Source: Hermetia illucens (taxonomy: Eukaryota; Arthropoda; Insecta; Diptera; Stratiomyidae). From it: a stretch of 64,000 bases of DNA. How positions within the stretch are numbered: the stretch's first letter is position 1; every line of letters begins with the position of its first letter. Made by a program: the position numbers and the translations under genes. Where the stretch lies: positions 24,898,001-24,962,000 of the forward strand of contig NC_051854.1 of assembly GCF_905115235.1 (NCBI RefSeq), read 5' to 3'. Under the pieces are notes generated by a model. It was not told the origin of the DNA and did no database searches. It was given only the letters and a program-made list of their open reading frames with translations. Of the stretch, positions 47,562-60,129 are shown one piece after another.

Positions 47562-49689
47562 AAAACACACGACTCTTTCATTCTTCTGTCACTAATAATA
47601 TATTATCGCATTTTGCCCGTTAATGTACTTTATATCGCTTTAATTTTGTAATTAATTTTACTAAAATACACATTAGTAACCGAAATGTATGTTGTTTTGC
47701 ATTCGTGGACCTGAGTCTGGTCCCGTGAAGACTTATTGCATCTTTGTCGGTCATATTGGACGAGGAGAAGAACGGAATCAGTGGAAAAACCTATTGACTA
47801 AAATTTGAAGGTAACCTACAGCATAACTTGTCGGTGGAAGACTTAGCAAATTTCTAGGACAATAAATTAAAGCTCATGCAAAAAGTTTATTAGTAAAGTT
47901 CGTACTACGTTCATCCTTGAAGAAAGTCAGCTTGAGGACAGCTTGAAAATACTGGAAGGAGCAACGAGAAGATTACAAATGGAGGAAGGAAAAGGTGAAT
48001 AAAATGGAGGTTATTCCAACACCTTGGGAGAATAAAGAGCGATCAGATACAGGGAGATCTATTGAGCAACGACAGATTCCAAGAGAAAATAGCAAGCAAT
48101 GAAGCTCCCAATAGGTATGGAATTTAGTTTGGAGGCGCTTAGTCATGAATTTATCCCCAGCCAGTGCTGATTAGATATGCTTGCTTTTTAGACTCAAAGG
48201 ATTCGAACTCCACCCACCCCACGCATTTTAAATATACCTACATTCAGTAAGGACATTAGCCCATATGCGAAATTCCAAACCGAGTTCCGGTATATGGTCG
48301 CCCTGGAATAGGATATCTAATGATGCTTCAAATAAGCGGAGAGTCGGGATTGTTTAGAACCAGCGCAACGCGTAAGAACAAATCATTCGCTTTATCCCAA
48401 CGAGAAAAATGCAGTTTTCGAAGCAACCTTTCAAGATCAACGAGATTGAACAATTTTAGGAAGATCGATGCGGGATCATGTCTGCCAGCTGAGATTGGTA
48501 AAATGAAGGACCCAAATCGAGGGATCCTATCAGCAAAAAGAAGGACCAAGAAAATAACGCTTCTCGCCAATTCAGATGTAGAGGAGAAAAAGTTGAAAAA
48601 ATGTTTTCTGTACCTAGGGAAGGATACCACTGTCCTGAACTTGGGTGCTCTAAGGTGGTGAGAAATCAGACGGGGCAGCAACCTTGGCTGCTGAATGGCC
48701 AAAGGGAAACCTCGACGGGTAGTACCGGGAAACACTATTCATTATAGTTTGCTGGCCGTGATGCACTAGGCGGACGTCCTGAGGCCTCGCACAACAGCTA
48801 ACATCAACCCGGCACAAGACTGTTGGTAAAGTCGTCAAGTGCTAGATTAGTTTACTATTATACTTTACCTATTGGGTTCATTTAGTTCTGTAAACACGAA
48901 TCAAGCATTGGTACGAATATGTTGGGCCAATAGTGCGATTTAACTGAGGGTTGAAAGGAGAAAGGTGAGTTTTGACAAGCCTTGGGTATCGTCGTTTTGT
49001 AACCTATAACACACATGTGGTATCCAAGCATGCCACAACGCTTTAACAGGGGACGGCATGAGGTGTTGAAGCTTGGAGTGCGTTCCGAATCCAGCAGATC
49101 CTTAAAGGAATTAAAGGGACGATTGTACCGGCTTAGGACTAATCTTTAGCGAAATCATGCCTCGGAGTTGAGCAATGGTTCAGACATGCTCGTATGCGTT
49201 CAACGGTGGAGTTGGACTCGAGGTGGTTGTGGTGTTGAACAAGTCAACTAGAGTTGGACTCTCGACGAAGGTCTCGTAAGGGCGTACCCTTTGAGAGATC
49301 TTCCATCTGGCTTGCCAGAAAAACGCGGTCTCTTCCGAGGACAAGTTTAGCCAAAAGGCATGGGCATTCACATTGCACGTGCAGTAGATGCAAGGTCTTT
49401 ATCCTAAACTTGCAGAAAGCAACAATCAGGAGGAGTTGTAGCACAAGATAGACGGAAACAGTCGCAAACGCAAGGACTTCAATTTTACTTCTGTGCAAGG
49501 TACAAGCGCTACTAAATTAAAGTACTGTCCTTCCCACGATTGTGGCCAAGTTAGCGTATAAGGATTGTCCACCATTTCAGGTACACCGTCTTATCCACCT
49601 GTGTGGACAAAGAAGGTACAAGACCTGAACCTCAGAGGTAGGAGGAATCTCAGTCGGATAGGTGTCTTATATAGTTTGTAGGGCGAAAC
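47562..49689. other. Intergenic stretch, largely unrecognised
   Basis: No supported gene. A segment at about 48650-48850 (GGCCGTGATGCACTAGGCGGA and surroundings) resembles 41810-41950 near the gypsy pieces and is probably transposon-derived. A 113-codon open frame at 48320-48661 has no recognisable motif. Confidence 0.4.
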
Positions 49690-51895
49690 GTGGATTGGTG
49701 CCCACGATGGAGCATAAAACCTAGGAAATGCCTGCTGAACCAACACCAACAGCTCTACTACCAGACAAGGGGGGCCAATATAGACTCAGACCACTATGTT
49801 GGCGTGGTGTTCCGAGCTCGAATAACAACACCACCCAGAATCCCCTCTGACAATCAGGTGAGAGTTAACACTGAAGCCATCCACAACACAGCCCTCCGCG
49901 ACACCTATAAGAGGGAAATGGATGCCGCAATTACCGTAGTCAACAGAAAACCTAGCGATGAAGCATCAACAAATGGTCTTCACAACCACATGAAGAACGT
50001 TATCATTGACACGACCACAAACATACAAACGGAACGGCTCGTTTGACGATGAATGTAAGCTAGCAACAGAACGGAAGAGTGTCGCATACCGAGTAATGGT
50101 GCATTCTTAAAGATCGGGGGCACGCGCAGAGACTTATCACGAACTCCGTCGAGCGGAGAAGCGACTTCACAGACAGAAAAAGGAAGCCTGGGAGAACCAA
50201 CAAGTTTGTGAACTAGAAAAGTACAGGGAGCAACGAACAAGTCAGCAGGATGAAGCCTTATACACCTCGATGCTCATCCTGTCGAGACAAAGAGGGAAAT
50301 CTGATTTCCGACAGAATGGGCATATTGGAGCGATGGGTTCAGCACTTTGACGAGCTACTGAACAACCAAAAGATCGGCGAGTTGGAGGTCCCGCCAACTG
50401 AAGATGACGGACAAGCACTGCCACTACCAAGTTTAGGAGAAACAGTCCGTGCAATTCATCGGTTAAAAAATCATAAGTGGCCAGGAGCCGATGGAGGCGA
50501 CCAGTTGTGTAACTGTGGTGTGGTTCATCAACTTGTGCTCAAGGTATGGGACAGCGAATCAATGCCTGACGATTGGCAACGAGGCATTATCTGTCTCATA
50601 CATAAAAAGGGAGATATCACACAGTGCAGCAATTATAGAGGTATCACGTTGCTGAGTACCATCTATAAGATATTCTCCGCTATCTTGCTAGGCCGGATAG
50701 CTCCATAGGGTCAGAACATCATTGACCCATACCAAAGAGGCTTCACTCCAGGCAAATCAGCAACACATCAGATTTTCTCTCTGCGGCAAGCGATGGAAAA
50801 ACTGTTGGAATATGGACAACAGTTGCACCATCTCTTCATCGACTTTAAAGCCGCATAGGATAGCATAGCCAGGGTAAAACTGTACGCGGCCATGAGAGAA
50901 TTCGGTATCCCGATGAAATTGATAAGACTGACTAGGCTGACTCTGACCAATGTGCGAGGCCAAATAAAAGCAGCAGGATCACTCTCAAGACTATTCGACA
51001 TCAACAACGGTCTACGACAAGGGGATGCCATATCATGCATCCTCTTTAAGCTAGCCCTGGAGAAAGTGATCCGTGATGCTGAGGTAAATGCAAGAGGTAC
51101 GATCCTCTTTAAGTCCACCCAACTACTGGCCTATGCTGACGATATCGACGTAATGGGAAGAACCGCCCGAGACGTACAAACTGCCTTCATCCAGATCGAG
51201 CAGGCGGCGCGAGATCTTGGGCTTCACATCAATGAAGGCAAGACAAAGTATATGGTCAGCACCGAAACGCAACCAATCAACAACATCGAACCGCACTGGT
51301 CAAACGGGAAGAATAAGGATAGGAGAATACAACTTTGAGACCGTTGATAATTTCTCCTATCTAGGGTCGAAAATCACAACCGATAACAGCTACGATGATA
51401 AAATCCGCGCATGGTTGTTGACAGTCAACAGAGCCTCTTTTAGCTTACAAAAACTGTTCCGCTCGAAACGTCTCACCATAGGGTCAAAGCTCTTACTGTA
51501 TAAGACAATAATCTTGCCAGTCCTCATGTATTCCTCGGAGATTTAGGTTCTAAGCAAGAAAAATTGCGAACTCTTGGCCGCGTTTGAGAGAGGAAGGATG
51601 GACGATTCCGTAGCCTACATAACGACGAAATCTACGAGCGATAACATGCCCGTCAGGTTGTGGATAAAATCCGTATGGATGAGGATGATCCGTATAAGGG
51701 CAATATCTATGGTAGAAAAAGAAGACGAAGCAGACTCTGCCTAAGATGAAGCGATGGCGTAGGTCAGGATGCCAGACAGCTTATAGGGATATCAAATTGG
51801 TGGACCTCGGCGCAAAACCGGGATGTCTGGAGTTCCTTATTAAGCCAGGCCTAGACTGGATTCCGGTTGTTGCGCCGTTGATGATGATGATGATC
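49690..51895 (+). mobile_element. LINE family D copy with 3' tail, endonuclease core deleted
   Basis: Plus strand. Begins in the 5' region (WCPRWSIKPRKCLLNQHQQ) and jumps straight to RGANIDSDHYVGVVF at the end of the endonuclease. It then continues through the linker (LHRQKKEAWENQQVCELEK), RT blocks LKNHKWPGADG, CSNYRGITLLSTIYKIFSA, LHHLFIDFKAA, NNGLRQGDAISCILF and LLAYADDIDVMGR (YADD intact), and the LTIGSKLLLYKTIILPVLMYSS block. The 3' end is CCGGTTGTTGCGCCGTTG followed by a GAT microsatellite at 51880-51895. Broken by a few stops and frame changes, for example after GRIAP at 50706. Confidence 0.9.
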
Positions 51896-51899
51896 GTCT

Positions 51900-52436
51900 T
51901 CTAATCAGTTCAACGCAGTCTGTTCTGATCTAGGGTGCGAATATTGGTTGGTGTTCTTGCCAATAAAGTGTATCGCGTGCATCTTGAGATGGAAAACTTT
52001 GTGGGTGGCGTTTTCTTATCGTACCGTCTCGCGGGAGTGATTCCCGTTGCCTTTTTTGCTAAAGAGTGAAGCCATGTGCAAGCCCAAAGGAGAAAACTCA
52101 AGCGAGATGGTTGCTCGTGCAGAACAGCAACGCACTAAATAAAAGGTAACTGTCTTGGCAAAGCAGGTTAAGAGGCAGATGGACTGCGCGGCTCATCGGC
52201 AATGATGAGATGACTATTCTCTTACCGAACTTCTAAGTCGGCATCGAGATTTTCAGTCTTGCCTGCACAGGGAATTCCTCCACTTGAAGGCTCCCTAAGG
52301 CGGGAAAGTGGGGCGAAGTAATGTGACAAATGGTTCCAGGCTAGTTTTCTGACGACGGGACGGTGTTTAGTTGGTCATCTGATGGCGTACAACCACGGGA
52401 ATCCAACACTCTGCATAAACGCATTCAACTACCCTG
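51900..52436 (+). mobile_element. R1-clade LINE 3' fragment
   Basis: Matches the zinc-tail and 3' UTR part of the R1-like LINE (compare 38430-37770 on the minus strand), including GGGAGTGATTCCCGTTGCCTT and the 3' UTR block GAAGTAATGTGACAAATGGTT, ending near CGCATTCAACTACCC. Heavily degraded, and abuts the LINE-D tail. Confidence 0.75.
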
Positions 52437-52530
52437 CGAATATCCATGATCAAAGCCGGAATTTGAATTCAAGGCTCAGAGCCGAGATCGGCATACCTAC
52501 TTCCGCCATCATACCGTCTTAGCTACACCA
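52437..52530 (-). repeat. Possible tRNA-like SINE fragment
   Basis: On the minus strand, GTGTAGCTAAGACGGTATGA has a Pol III A-box match (TAGCTAAGACG fits TRGYNNARNNG). About 40 bases later comes a B-box-like GAATTCAAATTCC. The B box is imperfect and no tail or duplication was found. Confidence 0.3.
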
Positions 52531-53192
52531 TACAAGACATATGGAAGTGATTCCAGAACACAGGAATTCGACGGATGATCACTGGCTAATGTGCTCGTCC
52601 GTAACCTTAGAGGATGACTTGAGCGGAGACACGAGGAGGCCAACTACCATATTATTTAGTTCCTCAAAGGACACGATGGTTGCTACAAGTAGTCAGTCTA
52701 GGATATAGTAGCATACCGGAACATGCATAGCAGAAACTGGTAAACAAGAAAAGGAACCTGAACAAGACGCTAAAGGTGCGCGCGAGTCCTCACAGTGTTA
52801 TTGTGGGAATGTTCAAGTTGAAGGAGAATTGGCTTGCAGTTGGCTCCGCAATTGTTTAGCTCCAGGACGAGTTGTTGAAGGAGCCATGGAAAAAGAAAGC
52901 TTGAAGAGTCGATGCAGCCATCTCTAATATGAGCAAACAAAAACCGTAAACTCGAGTACATGTTTTGGTTAATGTTTACAATGTAGAACTGGAACTTGGA
53001 GTCGACAATCATGGAGAGAACTTTGGCAGGCCACAAACCGATGTTTTAATAAAGCAAGCAGTTGACGATGGTTCCCCACCGTAGCTAACCTTAGTAACTC
53101 TCATCTAAGCCTTTCCTGCATATGTTGGAAAACAAACTCCACGCTTTCAACTAAGAGGCAACATTTAATACATAAATCTAACATAAAAACTC
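52531..53192. other. Intergenic stretch, no feature seen
   Basis: No coding or repeat signal recognised between the repeats and the mRpS10 stop. The 3' UTR of mRpS10 must start at 53192 and run leftwards; TTTAATACATAAATC lies nearby at 53163. Confidence 0.35.
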
Positions 53193-53836
53193 TTACACAC
53201 TAGCCGGCGGACTTTTCAGATGTTCCGGTAGATCCTGAAGCTCTACTTTTGTCGCTTTCAACGCAACACCCTCCGGTAAATTCCTTTCAATGTATTCTAG
53301 GAAAGTATCCAAAGTCGAGCCCGTCAACTTGTGGAAGTGCATAAACCGGAAATATGTCCTGATTTCGTACTGAACCCGGTGCTTCTTGTAAATGTGAACA
53401 GATTTCAGGAGGGTGAGCCGATCATGTTGAGCTTTCCGTGGCGCGAAGCTAGAAATAAACGAAAGGAGTGAATACTCTGGGATGGATTTTAAGTTAAAGG
53501 CGCATAACTACCATCTTCCAACCTCGATGCCTAGATGTCCTGCTGCTGTTGTCGCAAACCACGAGTAACTTTTCAGAACGGCTGGGTCGTATCCCCGGAG
53601 TTCGATTTCCAGGCGGCTGTAGAGTTTATCCAGGTCTTCCCGGTTCGTCTGTTGAGGGGCATTTTCAGCTTTAGTGGCTGGTGTTGCTTCTTGTGAAAGG
53701 AAGCGCTGCGCGTATGTTGCCGGCCTTATGGAAGGCACAGTCGGGACAAATTTACTGAAAAGCTGATTTGATTCAGTTAGAAAAACGACGATATTCTCCG
53801 GAATATTGGGGAATATACGACACTTACCCTCAACAT
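53193..53836 (-). CDS. mRpS10: Mitochondrial ribosomal protein S10
   Basis: Small-subunit protein uS10m of the mitochondrial ribosome, encoded in the nucleus. Exons: 53836-53828 (MLR), 53762-53512 and 53448-53193, joined in frame to 171 residues. The S10 fold is recognisable from [19 protein letters not shown] (about residues 47-65), [12 protein letters not shown] across the second junction, [40 protein letters not shown] and the end [12 protein letters not shown]. The first 30 or so residues are rich in R, S, A and T and lack acidic residues until the QEATP stretch, as for a mitochondrial presequence. The acceptor after CAAATCAG was chosen because the next AG would give an immediate stop. 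Divergent from the Ana1-like gene, with starts 387 bp apart. Confidence 0.92.
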
Positions 53837-54223
53837 CTTGTGCCCAGTGAGGTTATATTTAAATGACAACTATCAACAGTGCATGGAGTGAGTATACAAC
53901 CATCAAATTTTTCCTTAAAAATAATGTAATTTACTTAAGTTATATAATATTTAAAAAAATTGCCAAAAATATGTATATTTTAAAATAAAAGTATTTTTAT
54001 TCCTTGAAATGTTTATTTGAAATTCTTTCATTTCAAATTATTCGATCCCCAAGAATAGCATTTTGTAACCAATTGTATTGGAAAACGTCATAATCCTTAC
54101 CCCTACCTGTCCCTACCAATTGTCAACTTCTGATGACACTTCAACTGTCGTTTATGATTTTGACTGTTTTTGTCGTTGACCTGCATCGTCTTTGCGAAAT
54201 GTTTTGGAATTTTTATTTGGAAA
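53837..54223. promoter_or_regulatory. Shared intergenic promoter region, mRpS10 and Ana1-like gene
   Basis: The two start codons are divergent with 387 bp between them. The middle part (53920-54060) is very AT-rich. No individual binding site can be named with confidence. Confidence 0.55.
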
Positions 54224-55518
54224 ATGTCCATTAACATTACCGTGCATGGCAACCAATTGGAGAGTGTGAACCGCAAGACTGCCCTTCGTGACCCCGAGTT
54301 TGTAAGGAAAGAACAATTGGCCGAGAGGCGAAAGCAACGTCTGGAGCAGGTAAATAACGCGAATGGTCGCTCTTTCAAATGCACTTAAACAATTATCCTG
54401 GCATTTTGCTCGTAGGTCCGCCAACAGTCGAAAGAAGTCGCTCAGCACGTTCGTGAGAATGTCGGTGCGGAACTCAAAAAGCAGGAGCGGCGGATTGAGG
54501 AGCAAAAGCAAAGGGAGCTATTGGAATGGCGGGAAAAAGCCCTTGCCGAGGCTGAAGAGCAACGCAAAAAGAGTCTGAACGCTTTCGGGGCTGCACATCG
54601 TGCTGCCTTGGCTGAGCGTGAAAATGCCGCGAAAGTACAGAAAGAAAAGCGCAAGAAGGACGCTCTTGCACAACAACGTGGGAAGGAAGCATTGCTCAGG
54701 GAAAAGCAATCGAAAACGACGAAAAAGCCTGTGGAAAAGCCGAAGGTGCAACTACCCCGGGTGCGGGTGCGGAAAAACGATGAAAACAGCTCCAAGGCAG
54801 CAAATGCTAATAGGATGCAAAAGCAAACTGTGGAGAGTGAAGGTGAATCGACTGATTCCTCCCTTTCTGAAGAAGAACTGCCTGAAACCAAGTCGACTTT
54901 GAAGGAAAACAAAGTCGTCGTAATGGACATCAATACGGACACGGACGACAGTTCGTCTGTAAGCCTCGAGGATTCTCATGAGGATTCGAATCGGCATTTC
55001 TACCGAACAAGCGAAAAATCGCAAAGCACGGTTTTATCGAAACCGGCCTACAACTGCTCCGACTACCGCCAGTCGGACACCTCCTCAGAAAAATCCAATT
55101 CCATTGAAGACCCCAAACCACGCCAGTTCACGAAAATTTCCGATCTAATTCAGAAACGACTGTCCAAGACAAGTATGACTACTTTGGACATACCTCCAAA
55201 TTCTGAGCCCAGCATAACACCGACAAAGTCCTGCCTGAAAAGCAAACCGCCGCCACCGGAAATGGCGCCTTCGAGTAAAATACAATCCCAAGTACCGTCA
55301 ACGTCGAAGAAAACTTCAATTTCCACAAAGCCGAGGTCGGAAGTGTCGAACACGGTGCAGTTTTACGATTATGACAATAAGTTTTCGAAGGCCTACGAAC
55401 CACGCGAAGGAACTGTTAAACCGGTGGCGAAACCGCAAGGGCAAATCAATGCAATGGAGAGTGCCCGGTTGGAGCTGCAGCTGCAGAAGCAACAACAGAA
55501 AGAAGCGGAAGAAACAAG
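54224..55518 (+). CDS. ana1: Ana1/CEP295-like centriolar protein, first two coding exons
   Basis: N-terminal 409 residues of a larger protein. Exon 1 is 54224-54349 and exon 2 is 54416-55518, ending at a donor (ACAAG|GTAAGT) in phase 2, so the gene continues beyond an intron of at least 8.4 kb. The start MSINITVHGNQLESV was chosen over an upstream in-frame ATG at 54170 because the basic EFVRKEQLAERRKQRLEQVR block follows at the expected distance. That block and the coiled coil after it (QERRIEEQKQRELLEWREKA, SLNAFGAAHRAALAEREN) resemble the N-terminus of CEP295/Ana1. A long low-complexity Ser/Thr/Lys region and a second short coiled coil (SARLELQLQKQQQKEAEET) follow. In flies Ana1 is required for centriole-to-centrosome conversion. 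Another coiled-coil protein is possible because the region is biased in composition. Confidence 0.65.
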
Positions 55519-55793
55519 GTAAGTTTTTCGTAGAATGAATGACAGTAGAAAGTAAATTTGTCATTTTTCGCGCTCCCATTGAGATATGCTTGCTTCGTTT
55601 TTAATTGAATGCCAACGTAGTGGATCGAAGACATAGTCCCGTGAGTTGGGGCTTTAGAATACACTCAAATTCTTCGCTGCGCGTGTTGTTTCTCGCGGCT
55701 ACCACAAGAAGCGCTCTCCTGACCTGGGAGCCGTTTTCGGATAGATTTCTGACTGCAGATTCCGGTGCAGGTTAAGGAGCATCACAATAGATT

Positions 55794-56045
55794 AATAATA
55801 ATAATAATCGTTGGCGCAACAATCCATATTGGATCAAGGCCTTGAAGTGTGTTAGAGCACTTCATTCAAGACCGTAACGGTACACCACAGTACACTGTGG
55901 GAGGCAATGTGGTCAGCATTGCGCTCGCCCGAGATTATTACCCTGATTTGACTCAGGTACTCATTCACAGCTGAGTCGACTGGTGTCCGACATCCAATCA
56001 CGATAACAAATTCCTCTGCCCCCAGCGAGATTTGAACCGCGACCT
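55794..56045 (-). repeat. tRNA-derived SINE, 5'-truncated copy
   Basis: Minus-strand orientation, 252 bp. The 3' end is an ATT microsatellite (AAT at 55794-55808 on the plus strand) preceded by GATTGTTGCGCCAACG. The B box GGTTCAAATCTC is present near 56025-56038, but the A box seen in the other copy is missing, so it is 5'-truncated. Flanked by 12-bp target-site duplications TCACAATAGATT at 55782-55793 and 56046-56057. Confidence 0.9.
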
Positions 56046-56373
56046 TCACAATAGATTCCCCGCCTTATTTTCACTAATGACGGAAATCACTTCTATGGTG
56101 CAATCTAACAAAACTTTCAAAGACTTTTTTAAAAAAAAAATATTGAATATTGTTTCGTGTCTTGCTGTACAAATAACTCCACAAAACCCCGCAGAAAGCT
56201 TTTTTGGCTGTTCCGAAAGGAGATTTCGGAAGAAGTGGATCGCCATCGCCCGACAGAATCCATTTTCTTTGGAGTCAGGTTTAAATGGTGAAGATCATTT
56301 CAATGTGAGTTAACATTTTTGAAACTTTAACTCCAATCTTAATTGATGATATACGATTGTGTCACAATTTTAT

Positions 56374-59085
56374 GTCATCATCATCATCACCAACGGCGCA
56401 ACAACCGGTATCCGGTCTAGGCTTGCCTTAATAAGGAACTCCAGACATCCCGATTTTGCGCAGAGAGGTCCACCAATTCGATATCCCTAAAAGCTGTCTG
56501 GCATCCTGACCTACGCCATCGCTTCATCTCAGACAGGGTCTGATTCGTCTTCTTTTTCTACCATAGATATTGCCCTTATAGATTTTCCGGGCAGATTAAG
56601 TGACCCGCCCACCGTAACCTATTGAGCCAGATTTTATGCACAACCTGGTCATGGTATCGCTCATAGATTTCGTAGGCTAAGGAATCATCCATCCTCATGT
56701 AGGGGGCCAAAAATTCTTCGGAGGATTTTTCTCTTGAACGCGGCCAAGAGTTCGCAATTCTTCTTGCTAAGAACCCAAGTCGCCGAGGAATACATGAGGA
56801 CTGGCAAGATTATTGTCTTGTACAGTAACAGCTTTAACCCTATGGTAAGACGTTTCGAGCGAAACAGTTTTTGTAAGCTGAAATAGGCTCTTTTGGGTGA
56901 CAACAACCGTGCGTGGATTTCATCATCGTAGCTGTTATCGGTTGTGATTTTCGACCCTAGATAGGAGAAATTATTAACGATCTCAAAGTTGTAGTCTTCT
57001 ATTTTTATTCTTTCCGTTTGATCAGTGCGGTTTGATGTTGTTGGGTGGTTGGTTTTCGGTGCTGACGTTGCCACCATATACTTTGTCTTGCCTTCATTGA
57101 TGTGCAGCCCAAGATCTCGCGCCGCCTGTTCGATCTGGATCAAAGCAGTTTGTACTTCGCGGGTGGTTCTTTCCATGATGTCGATATCGTCAGCATAGAC
57201 CAGTAGTTGGGTGGACTTAAAGAGGATCGTACCCCTAGCATTTACCTCAGCATCACGGACCACTTTCTCCACGGCCACGTTAAAGAGGACCCTTGTCGTA
57301 GACCGTTGTTGATGTCCAATGGTCTTGAGAGTGATTCTGCTGCTTTTATCTGGCCTCGCACATTGGTCAGGGTCAGCCTAGTCAGTCTTATCATTTTCAT
57401 CGGGATACCGAATTCTCTCATGGCCGTGTACAGTTTTATCCTGGCTATGCTATCATAGACGGCTTTAAAGTCGATAAATAGATGGTGCAACTGGTGTCCA
57501 TTTTCCAATGGTTTGTCCGTCGTTTGCCGAAGAGAGAAAATCTGATATGTGATTGATTTGCCTGGAGTGAAGCCTCTTTGTTATGGGCCAATGATGTTCT
57601 AGGCATATGAGCCTAGAGCCTAGCAAGATAGCGGAGAATATCTTATAGATGGTACTCAGCAACGTGATACCTCTATAATTGCTGCACTGTGTGATATCTC
57701 CCTTTTTATGTATGACACAGATAATGCCTCTTTGCCAATCGTCAGGCATTGATTCGCTGTCCCATACCTTGAGCACAAGTTGATGAACCACTTGGTGTAA
57801 CCGGTTGCCTCCATATTTAACCAATTCGGCTGTAATTCCATCGGATCCTGGCCACTTATGATTTTTTAGCCGATGAATTGCACGGACTGTTTCTCCTATA
57901 CTTGGTGGTGGCAGTATTTGTCCGTTGTCTTGAGTTGGCGGGACCTCCAATTTGCCGATATTTTGGTTGTTGAGTAGTTCTTCAAAATACTCAACCCATC
58001 GCCCCAATATGTCCATTCTGTTGCAAATCGGATTGCCCTCTTTGTTTCGGCAGGATGAGCATCGTGGTGTCCTGCTGACTTGTTGGTAAAACTTCGGCGT
58101 CTGGTGCGGTTGCTCCCTGTACTTTTCTAGTTCACAGACTTGTTGGTTCTCCTAGGCTTCCTTTTTCCTTCTGTGAAGTCGCTTCTCCGCTCGCCGGAGT
58201 TCGTGATAAGTCTCTGCGCGTGCCCACGTTCTTTAAGAATGCAACATTACTCGGTATGCGGCATTCTTCCGTTCCGTTGCTAGCTTACATTCATCGTTAA
58301 ACTACCCGTTCCGATTTTTTTTTGCAGCTGGAGCCAAGTATCTTTGTGACCGTATCAATGATAACGTTCTTCATGTGGTTGTGAAGATCATTTGTTGATG
58401 CTTCATCTCCAGGACCGCTGTTGACTGTGGTTATTGCGACATTCATTTCCCTCTTATAGGTGCCGCGGAAGGCTGTGTTGTGAATGGCTTCAGTATAATT
58501 CACTCTCACCTGATTGTCAGAGGGCATTGTAGGTGGTGTCGTAATTCAAGCTCGAAGCACCATGCCAACGAGATAGTGGTCCGAGTCTATATTGAACCCC
58601 TATATATTCTGACATTCATCAAGGCTGAGAGGTGGCCCATCCCTTGTAACGCTGTTACATCAGCCTTATATTGGGACAGGGTATCGGCCAGCTGCTGAGC
58701 AGCATTCGGTCTGTATAGGGAGCGCACGTTCCATGAGAAAATGCGCAAATCGTTAATCCGTTGTCGTTGCCGGGTTCGTCGTTGTAAAATCCATCCTGTC
58801 CGAGGCTCCTTTCGTGGCTTTATAACATCGGTTTTCCGTGTAGGGTTGTCAGCCCTACCCAATCCCCAACCTGGAGGGCCAGTTGATACATTTTGTCCCG
58901 TTTTTAGACGCGGGAGATTCGCCTTCATCCTTCTCCCTCTGCAGCTTTTCATAAAGAAAGAATTCCCAGCGATCACCACATGGAGGTGGAGATAGGATTT
59001 GGTAGTAGAGCTGCTGGTGTTGGTTCAGCAGGCGTTTCCCAGGTTTTATGCTCCATCGTGGGTACCAATCCACCCTGGGACCTAT
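56374..59085 (-). mobile_element. LINE family D copy, longest in window
   Basis: Minus strand. The 5' region and endonuclease start (LRIFSWNVRSLYRPNAAQQL at about 58760) are followed by a deletion of the endonuclease core that rejoins near 58600 (VRIYRG, then TRTTISLAWC out of frame). The linker (58527-58300) follows, then RT blocks LKNHKWPGSDGITAELVKYG, SNYRGITLLSTIYKIF, LHHLFIDFKAVYDSI and LLVYADDIDIMER. The 3' end has an ATC microsatellite and GGCGCAACAACCGGTATCCG at 56374-56415. Moderately broken by stops and frame changes; the RT YADD motif is intact. Confidence 0.9.
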
Positions 59086-59109
59086 ACTAACGCCATATCT
59101 ATTCAAATA

Positions 59110-59475
59110 AAGTAAGTAAAAGTACATTACTATAATTTTTAGTAATTGACTGTAAAACACTCCTTAAGCTCATCCATCTATCACGAAATTGGCTTGAAGC
59201 AATGTAGGCTGATCCTACCAAGTTTGGTGCAAGTCGCACTATTATTAACAAAGTTATAATAGGCAAAGTTCTGCTTCTGTGCAAATTCGAGACTTTGAAT
59301 GTTAGTATCACGCCAAAGTGGATATTCTCACATAATGTATGCATATGTGTATTACGTGCTAGGTGCTAATGGGACGAATGTCCACCCAAATGTTTTTATA
59401 AAAGAAATAACAAAACTTTTCATACGTGAAGCGTCCAGTTTCTGGTATCCCGACTTGTTATATAATATTTCCGCC
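59110..59475. repeat. Second copy of the unclassified repeat (partial)
   Basis: Aligns with 37075-37427 over about 340 bases, in the same orientation, with the shared end CCCGACTTGTTAT at 59449-59461. It lacks the first 450 bases of the other copy and begins right at the 5' end of the LINE-D copy. Confidence 0.7.
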
Positions 59476-60129
59476 TATATCATTACTAATGCAATACATA
59501 TTATTTAAGTAGAGCTTTTGCTTATTTACAACTTGCATTTAGAAACAAGAGCAATTACTTGGCCTATTCATAACCATAATACAATGACGTAGCAAGGAGA
59601 ATACTCTAGTCGCTGCCCCGTAGGCAATTCCCATCGGAATTCATCCCAGAAATCAGCTCCTTTCATTATCTCGCAAGAATTTGGCTTGTCCATATTCCAT
59701 GCAGCGTCTCCAAACATGTAAACGGGTGAAACTACGCCAAACAGCACGGTCTTTCAACGAAGCTTTTTGGTCTGTGCAGATCATTTCCTTTTAAAGATTC
59801 TCTCAAATACCAAAATTTGGCACCACCACCCACTACTAACAATATTCTACTTCGACCACACAATAAAACTATGGAGAATCGTTCTACTCCCATGTCCAAC
59901 CGGATTGCAGAATATTGCACTTTTGCAGACTAATATTCAACGGAACGGACAAATTAATCTAGAATAAATCAGAAAATGTTGACACTAGATGGAAGCTATG
60001 ACCAGATCTACTCTGAGAGTACATTGCACTTTCTATATTCTATATTAATTTCTTCTTTATTTATTGTATTTTTAATTACCTCAACCAAAAGTATAAATTA
60101 AAAAAATGTGACGATTTTCGAGATCTCTA
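59476..60129. other. Intron sequence, nothing recognised
   Basis: AT-rich stretch in the presumed intron of the Ana1-like gene. No coding support. Confidence 0.35.

Noticed and set aside
48320-48661. 113-codon open frame on the plus strand (and its antisense)
   Set aside because: No motif and flanked by transposon-like sequence; codon pattern unconvincing.
54442-54942. 166-codon serine/phenylalanine-rich open frame on the minus strand
   Set aside because: Shadow of the Ana1-like coding exon; composition follows from the reverse of a lysine/glutamate-rich frame.
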